Source of the DNA: Methanofastidiosum sp964630765
GTDB taxonomy: Archaea; Methanobacteriota_B; Thermococci; Methanofastidiosales; Methanofastidiosaceae
Direction of reading: 5' to 3'
DNA length: 9,132 nucleotides
Assembly: GCA_964630765.1 (NCBI GenBank)
Contig: CAZVXE010000055.1
Coordinates: forward strand, 1 to 9,132
The notes under the pieces are model-generated. The model made no database searches. It had not been told where the DNA came from and saw only the letters and a program-made list of their open reading frames with translations. This document shows positions 5,108 to 9,132 of this stretch, piece after piece (position 1 is the stretch's first letter; each line of letters begins with the position of its first letter). The position numbers and the translations under genes were made by a program.

Positions 5108-5646
5108 TACATCTCCCCTATAGAACTTTTTCTGTTCTTAATCCCTTTTAAATATTTCTCTTGGAAATCTAAAACTTCTTCTCCATCCTTAGATTTTGAA
5201 TAGCCTTCTAGTAATTCCTTATTAATTTTAAAAAATTCTTCCCCCCAATTGAAGGTCGATAGGACCTTTCTGGCCTGTTCTGTCTCCCCTAATATATATA
5301 ATGCTCCTGAAAACGCTTCAGCTGTAGATAGTTTTCCCGGTTTACCATAGTTTACTGGATTTGAAGGAACTAAAAATGGCAGAATCCTTCCCTGTACCCT
5401 TGATTTTATCTTATCAAAGCTTTTCTCTGCATCCACCCACGAACAGTCAAGTGCCACGATGCCATTCTTTGAGAATTTAAAATCCTCAGGGGATAGTACT
5501 TCCCTTGAGAAGGGATTTAAGAGGATACAATTATTTGGTAAACTCTTTACGTTTTTTACAAATGTGACTTCGCCGAATTTTAGTAGCCTGTGGGCGGTAC
5601 ATTTCTTAGGGTCGTCCTGGCCTAGATTATAGACGATAAGTTTCAC
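5107..5646 (-). CDS. tsr3: Tsr3-type 16S rRNA aminocarboxypropyltransferase (DUF367 family)
   Basis: Tsr3 transfers the aminocarboxypropyl group of S-adenosylmethionine to a modified uridine in helix 31 of small-subunit rRNA. The 179-residue protein has the family landmarks in order: DDPKKCTAHRLLKFG near the N-terminus (11-25), LDCSW (66-70), the conserved LP...NPVNYGKPGKLSTAEA region (89-111), which forms much of the SAM pocket, and WGEEFFKINKELLEGY (134-149). Length is near that of other archaeal members. The start codon is GTG at 5646, with a TATA box about 25 bases upstream and no SD, so the message is probably leaderless. It is transcribed with rpl40e, a pairing I know from other archaea, and is divergent from the second HAD gene. 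Confidence 0.93.
   Translation of the reverse strand: MKLIVYNLGQDDPKKCTAHRLLKFGEVTFVKNVKSLPNNCILLNPFSREVLSPEDFKFSKNGIVALDCSWVDAEKSFDKIKSRVQGRILPFLVPSNPVNYGKPGKLSTAEAFSGALYILGETEQARKVLSTFNWGEEFFKINKELLEGYSKSKDGEEVLDFQEKYLKGIKNRKSSIGEM
5113..5118 (-). promoter_or_regulatory. SD site GGGGAG for rpl40e inside tsr3
   Basis: GGGGAG is located in the last codons of tsr3, five bases before the rpl40e ATG. It supports the short 47-residue reading frame. Confidence 0.65.
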
Positions 5647-5667
5647 AACTGTCAGTTATTACGCCAC

Positions 5668-5675
5668 CATAAAAG
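5668..5675 (-). promoter_or_regulatory. TATA box of tsr3-rpl40e
   Basis: CTTTTATG on the minus strand is centred about 25 bases before the GTG start at 5646, consistent with a leaderless transcript. Confidence 0.45.
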
Positions 5676-5686
5676 ATTTTCTAAAG

Positions 5687-5695
5687 TTTTAAATA
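5687..5695 (+). promoter_or_regulatory. TATA box of the second HAD-pcc1 pair
   Basis: TTTTAAATA is centred 26 bases before the ATG at 5717, so the mRNA is probably leaderless. With the tsr3 box it forms a compact divergent promoter of 70 bp. Confidence 0.5.
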
Positions 5696-5716
5696 CAATG
5701 ATTATTTTTTTAATTT

Positions 5717-6367
5717 ATGGCCAGTGCTATAGTCTTTGATTTAGACGGAGTACTTATAGAATCTCATTCCTCGTGGGAAAGGCTCCATGAATATTTCGGC
5801 GCAGATGAGAAGAAGAGAAAGGAAAATATGAGCCGATATTTTTCGAAAGAAATAGACTATGGCCAATGGATAAGGGAAGACGTTTCTTTGTGGAAAAGAA
5901 ATGGGCATCTACCTCACAAAAGTGAAGTTGAGAATGCCCTTAAGAATTATGTTTTTATTGATGGGGCTAGAGAATGCGTCCAAATCTTAAAGGAAAATGA
6001 ATTAAAACTTTTTATTATTTCTGCAGGTATTGATTTGTTAGCCCAAAATGCAGGAAGGGAATTAGGCATATACGATATTTGGGCCAATGGATTTCAATAT
6101 AATGAAAAAGGATATCTTACTGGAGAGGATGTCTGGAGAGTTGACCTATTAAGGAAGGATATCGTAATTAACAAGATTATGGAGAAAAATCACTTTAAAA
6201 AAGAAGATATCATATCAATAGGAGATTCAAGATATGACATCCCGATGTTTAATTTATCAGGTTTATCCATCGCATTTGATCCAAAAGATGAAGAGGTAAA
6301 AAAGGAAGCCGATATTACTATCTGTGAAAGAAACCTTTTAAGGATTTTAGATTATATTGAGTTATGA
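5717..6367 (+). CDS. HAD-superfamily phosphatase, phosphoserine-phosphatase-like (subfamily IB)
   Basis: This 216-residue cytoplasmic protein has HAD motif I FDLDGVLIES (D8, D10), motif II IISAG (S102), a motif III lysine in RKDIVINKIMEK (K147 or K153), and motif IV ISIGDSRYDIPMF (D170, D174). The IIS-GI motif II and the GDSxxDIPMF motif IV are the SerB-like signature. The cap between motifs I and II is helical (about 17-80). It could act on a phosphoserine-like, phosphosugar or nucleotide substrate; the true substrate is not evident, and I would not call it SerB. Its TGA overlaps the pcc1 ATG (ATGA), so the two are co-translated. Confidence 0.88.
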   Translation: MASAIVFDLDGVLIESHSSWERLHEYFGADEKKRKENMSRYFSKEIDYGQWIREDVSLWKRNGHLPHKSEVENALKNYVFIDGARECVQILKENELKLFIISAGIDLLAQNAGRELGIYDIWANGFQYNEKGYLTGEDVWRVDLLRKDIVINKIMEKNHFKKEDIISIGDSRYDIPMFNLSGLSIAFDPKDEEVKKEADITICERNLLRILDYIEL

Positions 6368-6597
6368 AGGATGCCAAGATTGAAATTGTCTACATCCATG
6401 AAAAAGCAAAGGATATAGAAAGGCTCCTAAGAATCGAAGAGGATAGCTCCCCCTTTTTTAAGACTAGATCCAAGATTAAAACAGATGGCAATACCCTAAA
6501 AATTACAATAGAATCAGAGGACATACCAGCACTGCGAGGTTCTTTTAATACTTTCATGAACTGGCTTATAGCTATTGAAGAAGGAATGAAATTATAA
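6364..6597 (+). CDS. pcc1: KEOPS complex subunit Pcc1
   Basis: Pcc1 is the small dimerising subunit of KEOPS, which adds threonylcarbamoyl to A37 of ANN-decoding tRNAs (t6A). The 77-residue protein has the Pcc1 layout: strand KIEIVYIH, a helix containing the charged segment KAKDIERLLRIEED, an FKTRSKIKTDG strand pair, LKITIESEDIPALRGSFN with the conserved ALRxSxN motif (57-63), and a C-terminal helix FMNWLIAIEEG. The length is typical. The ATG overlaps the HAD stop by four bases and no clear SD is seen, so translation probably depends on termination-reinitiation. Other KEOPS subunits (Kae1, Bud32, Cgi121) are not in the window. The gene is convergent with argG. Confidence 0.88.
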   Translation: MKDAKIEIVYIHEKAKDIERLLRIEEDSSPFFKTRSKIKTDGNTLKITIESEDIPALRGSFNTFMNWLIAIEEGMKL

Positions 6598-6609
6598 AAA
6601 AATAAAAAA
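6596..6609 (-). terminator. Oligo-T terminator of argG
   Basis: On the minus strand, directly after the argG stop codon, come six T, one A and seven T. This is a strong archaeal-type oligo-T terminator without a hairpin. The same bases are A-runs for pcc1, so it should act in one direction only. Confidence 0.6.
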
Positions 6610-7851
6610 TTATTTTAGTCCTAGTGTTTTCTTGTTCAGGATAACCTTGTGTGCTTTTAGCCTAATGGCGTTTATTCTTATGAATCCCTTGGAATCAGTT
6701 TGATCGAATCCACCTTCGACATCCATGCTTGATAGTTCTTTGTTGTACAGTGATGTAGGTGACTCCCTTCCAAGCATCATTACGTTACCCTTGTATAGTC
6801 CAACTACAACTTTTCCATCAATAAACTCTTGGCTCTTGTTAAATGCTGCCATTAAAAAGTCCATTTCTGGAGAGTACCAGAATCCATTGTATATTAGCTC
6901 TGCAAACTTTGGCTCAAGTGTCTGTTTGATGTGCATGACTTCCCTGTCCATTGCTATTCCTTCAATATCCCTGTGAGCTGCCCATAGTATTGTAGCACCT
7001 GGAGTTTCATATACTCCCCTACTCTTTATACCAACAAACCTGTTCTCAACAATATCGATTCTGCCGACACCGTTTTCTTTTGCAAGCTCATTTAAGTATA
7101 AGAAAAGCTCTAAAGGTTTAGTTTTTACAGTTCCATCGTTTTTATTTGTGACTTTTACTGGAAGTCCATTCTTGAAGTCAATTTCTATTACTGTTTGTTT
7201 ATTTGGAGCGTCCATTGGAGATTTTGTTATCTCAAACATGTCCTCTGTTGGAGTAAGCATGGTATCTTCTAAAATGCCTGCCTCGTGGCTTAGGTGCATC
7301 AGATTACCATCTTCGCTGTAAGGTTTTGAAACTGAAGCCTTTATTGGTATGCCCTTTGCTTCAGCATATTTTATCAAATCACTCCTTCCCTGGAACTGCT
7401 GTAAATACTTTGGAATTTTCCAAGGTGCAATTACGTGGATAGAAGGATTTAAGGCATAATAAGTAAGTTCAAATCTGACCTGATCGTTACCCTTTCCTGT
7501 AGCTCCGTGTGCAACGTATTTTGCTTTTTCTTTTTGAGCAATCTCAATCTGTTTCTTAGCAATTAAAGGTCTTGCAAGAGATGTACCCAAAAGGTATCTG
7601 TTTTCGTACATTGCATTTCCTTTTAATGCCTGGAAGATGAAGTCTGTGACAAACTCCGCCCTCAAATCTTCAACATATACTTTCGTTGCCCCACATTTTA
7701 TGGCCTTTTCTTTAGCGGCCTTGAGGTCTTCATCCTGCCCAACATCGGCTATGAAACATATTACATCATATCCTTCATCTATCAACCAAGTCAAGATGAC
7801 ACTGGTATCAAGACCACCAGAATAAGCCAAAACAACTTTATCTTTTACCAT
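6610..7851 (-). CDS. argG: Argininosuccinate synthase
   Basis: This enzyme joins citrulline and aspartate using ATP to make argininosuccinate, the penultimate step of arginine synthesis. The 413-residue protein has the N-type ATP pyrophosphatase loop AYSGGLDTS (9-17), ENRYLLGTSLARP (83-95), the aspartate/citrulline-binding region HGATGKGNDQVRFE (115-128), YSEDGNLMHLSHEAGILED (178-196) and GVYETPGATIL in the C-terminal domain. Length is in the family range. The start MVKDKVVLAY fits other members. A TATA box (7871-7879) lies about 26 bases upstream, with no SD, so it is probably leaderless and monocistronic. argH is not adjacent. Confidence 0.98.
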   Translation of the reverse strand: MVKDKVVLAYSGGLDTSVILTWLIDEGYDVICFIADVGQDEDLKAAKEKAIKCGATKVYVEDLRAEFVTDFIFQALKGNAMYENRYLLGTSLARPLIAKKQIEIAQKEKAKYVAHGATGKGNDQVRFELTYYALNPSIHVIAPWKIPKYLQQFQGRSDLIKYAEAKGIPIKASVSKPYSEDGNLMHLSHEAGILEDTMLTPTEDMFEITKSPMDAPNKQTVIEIDFKNGLPVKVTNKNDGTVKTKPLELFLYLNELAKENGVGRIDIVENRFVGIKSRGVYETPGATILWAAHRDIEGIAMDREVMHIKQTLEPKFAELIYNGFWYSPEMDFLMAAFNKSQEFIDGKVVVGLYKGNVMMLGRESPTSLYNKELSSMDVEGGFDQTDSKGFIRINAIRLKAHKVILNKKTLGLK

Positions 7852-7870
7852 TAGAATCGCCGTGCATGAG

Positions 7871-7879
7871 GTATAAAAA
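7871..7879 (-). promoter_or_regulatory. TATA box of argG
   Basis: TTTTTATAC on the minus strand is centred about 25 bases before the ATG at 7851, consistent with a leaderless transcript. No obvious ARG-type operator palindrome is seen near it. Confidence 0.5.
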
Positions 7880-7929
7880 CTGCTTAAAAGAATAACGACC
7901 GAGTTAAAACTTTTTATAACCTAATTGTT

Positions 7930-9033
7930 TTAAATAATACTTTCTTGTTCAATAATAATAATCCTGTTATCTATGATTGCGCCTTTGACATTATCACCTG
8001 TTTTTAATTCTCTTTTTAGACGAACTTCATCTCTCAAAACATAAAAGGTCTCATAATCGCCTGCTAATTTCATCAACTGATATCTTTCAGGCGTAACCTC
8101 TGTTACTGAAAGGTCTATAGTCTCAAGCAAATCCTTATCAATTATCCTTATCGCCTCTTTTTTGAGATCCTTTTCAAACTCTTTTCCCTTAATACTTAAT
8201 TGGCTTCCACCTTCAAGAGATGTGAGTTTGAAGTTATCGCCTGCAATGTCAATTAGATACAAATGACCACGATAATATGCATATCTTTGTGTCAAATTTT
8301 TTAATCTCACAGATAAGGTTGTCCTGTATATCCTTTTCCCAGTGTCTTTGTCAAGCCCCATAAGTTTATGTGATTCACCTGTAGAGCCACTGAATCTCTT
8401 GATCAGCTCATTTGCAATCTTTCTTGCGGCAGAGAGAGATCCCATATAGATATCTATTCCCTCTTTGAGTTCTTCAACTCGTGCAATAAATGCCATTCTG
8501 TCTTTTGATATCAGTTTGTCTGAAAGGTCATCGATAATCTCCAGTAGTTCATTTGCTCTTTCTAGCTCAATTTTTTTCTCATCGTTTCTTATCTGGAGTA
8601 TTGCTTCGTAATATCCACCATAAAATCTTGAGCATCTCTGGCATTGCTCACCAGCCAAGTGTATTTCAGTCGAAGCTTCCATGTCAAATGATGGATCCCC
8701 ACTAGAAGGCCTAATAGTAAGTTTTATTTTAGAAATATTGCCTTCTTCAGTTAAATCAACTTTTGCCTGTATCCCCTCTTTTGTTTTAGAGAATTCTGTA
8801 ACAAACTCGATATCTCGATTTGAAGAAACATTATTTTTTAGGATTTCATTAATGAATGAAATCTTATCCACAAGAGTTTTCCACCTGTTTGTGTAATAGG
8901 AATTACAGCTTTTACAGTAAGGTACCTTTATCTTTCCAGGAATAGAAAATTGAAAAGATTCTTTTAGGTAGCACTCCGTACATCTGCCGTCTGTGAGAAC
9001 ATCCTCCTTACCGCAAACAAAGCACTTTTCCAT
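7930..9033 (-). CDS. nmd3: NMD3-family ribosome biogenesis/60S-associated protein
   Basis: The 367-residue protein starts with zinc-binding pairs C4/C7, C18/C21 and C40/C43, followed by a fourth pair C131/C134 (EQCQRCSRFYGGYYEAILQIR region). Eight cysteines give two zinc sites, as in the Nmd3 N-terminal domain. A charged helical part (about 155-215) and beta-rich eIF5A/OB-like domains follow. The C-terminus has the conserved YETFYVLRDEVRLKRELKTGD stretch (328-347). In eukaryotes Nmd3 binds the subunit-joining face of the 60S subunit and adapts it for nuclear export; the archaeal role is presumably late large-subunit maturation or anti-association, which is inference. The archaeal form lacks the eukaryotic export extension. 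A TTTAAA box about 26 bases upstream suggests a leaderless message. Confidence 0.93.
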   Translation of the reverse strand: MEKCFVCGKEDVLTDGRCTECYLKESFQFSIPGKIKVPYCKSCNSYYTNRWKTLVDKISFINEILKNNVSSNRDIEFVTEFSKTKEGIQAKVDLTEEGNISKIKLTIRPSSGDPSFDMEASTEIHLAGEQCQRCSRFYGGYYEAILQIRNDEKKIELERANELLEIIDDLSDKLISKDRMAFIARVEELKEGIDIYMGSLSAARKIANELIKRFSGSTGESHKLMGLDKDTGKRIYRTTLSVRLKNLTQRYAYYRGHLYLIDIAGDNFKLTSLEGGSQLSIKGKEFEKDLKKEAIRIIDKDLLETIDLSVTEVTPERYQLMKLAGDYETFYVLRDEVRLKRELKTGDNVKGAIIDNRIIIIEQESII

Positions 9034-9056
9034 AAGTATAAGTAAGATAAATATTG

Positions 9057-9062
9057 TTTAAA
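9057..9062 (-). promoter_or_regulatory. TATA-like box of nmd3
   Basis: TTTAAA, within AATTTAAACA, is centred about 26 bases before the ATG at 9033. No SD is present between them. The remaining sequence to the window end (9063-9132) shows no gene I can support. Confidence 0.4.
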
Positions 9063-9132
9063 TTGCTTTTTATAGATAATAGATTTCACATCTTAGCTCT
9101 CTGGGCATGGACAGTACTACCTATTACTAAAA

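Noticed and set aside
6725..7825. Plus-strand open frames inside argG
   Set aside because: They are shadows of an unmistakable argininosuccinate synthase.
9063..9132. Possible start of another gene at the right edge
   Set aside because: The only ATG on the plus strand there runs into a stop after seven codons and no promoter or motif supports a gene.

Overview
The window reads as chromosomal DNA of a low-GC archaeon, most likely a euryarchaeote. The marker genes are archaeal: an NMD3-family protein, a Tsr3-type rRNA-modifying enzyme next to ribosomal protein L40e, the KEOPS subunit Pcc1, and a stand-alone mini-parvulin. TATA boxes sit about 26 bases ahead of many start codons. A Methanofastidiosum-like or other mesophilic methanogen-related lineage would fit, but that assignment is a guess from general impression, not from a search.

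Left part (1-1822): the 3' end of a tRNA-Gly(CCC) with encoded CCA lies at the left edge, followed by a hairpin. Next, on the minus strand, is a secreted seven-bladed beta-propeller protein built from almost identical 126/129-bp repeats. A roughly 500-bp AT-rich interval follows. It holds interleaved inverted repeats, a 16-bp palindrome, and a doubtful 68-codon ORF that may be a decayed gene and begins at an 11-nt copy of the tRNA 3' end.

Middle part (1823-4975): a plus-strand pair encodes an HtpX-like membrane zinc protease, which carries a textbook EF-hand calcium loop, and an EamA-type transporter. A leaderless parvulin prolyl isomerase comes next, then a convergent small unrecognised protein with a very strong Shine-Dalgarno (SD) site, then a HAD phosphatase transcribed divergently from it.

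Right part (4964-9033): a minus-strand tsr3-rpl40e pair overlaps head to tail (TAATG) and is divergent from a second HAD phosphatase whose stop codon overlaps the start of pcc1 (ATGA). The minus-strand argininosuccinate synthase gene (argG) and the NMD3-family gene follow, each with its own promoter. Three genes or pairs (tsr3-rpl40e, HAD-pcc1, nmd3) concern ribosome or tRNA maturation, so this half is largely a translation-apparatus neighbourhood with argG embedded in it.

The gene arrangement is very compact. Convergent pairs are separated by 1 or 12 bp or overlap by 12 bp. At least six transcription units appear leaderless, while a few genes use clear SD sites. I see no CRISPR array, transposase, integrase or obvious defence system.
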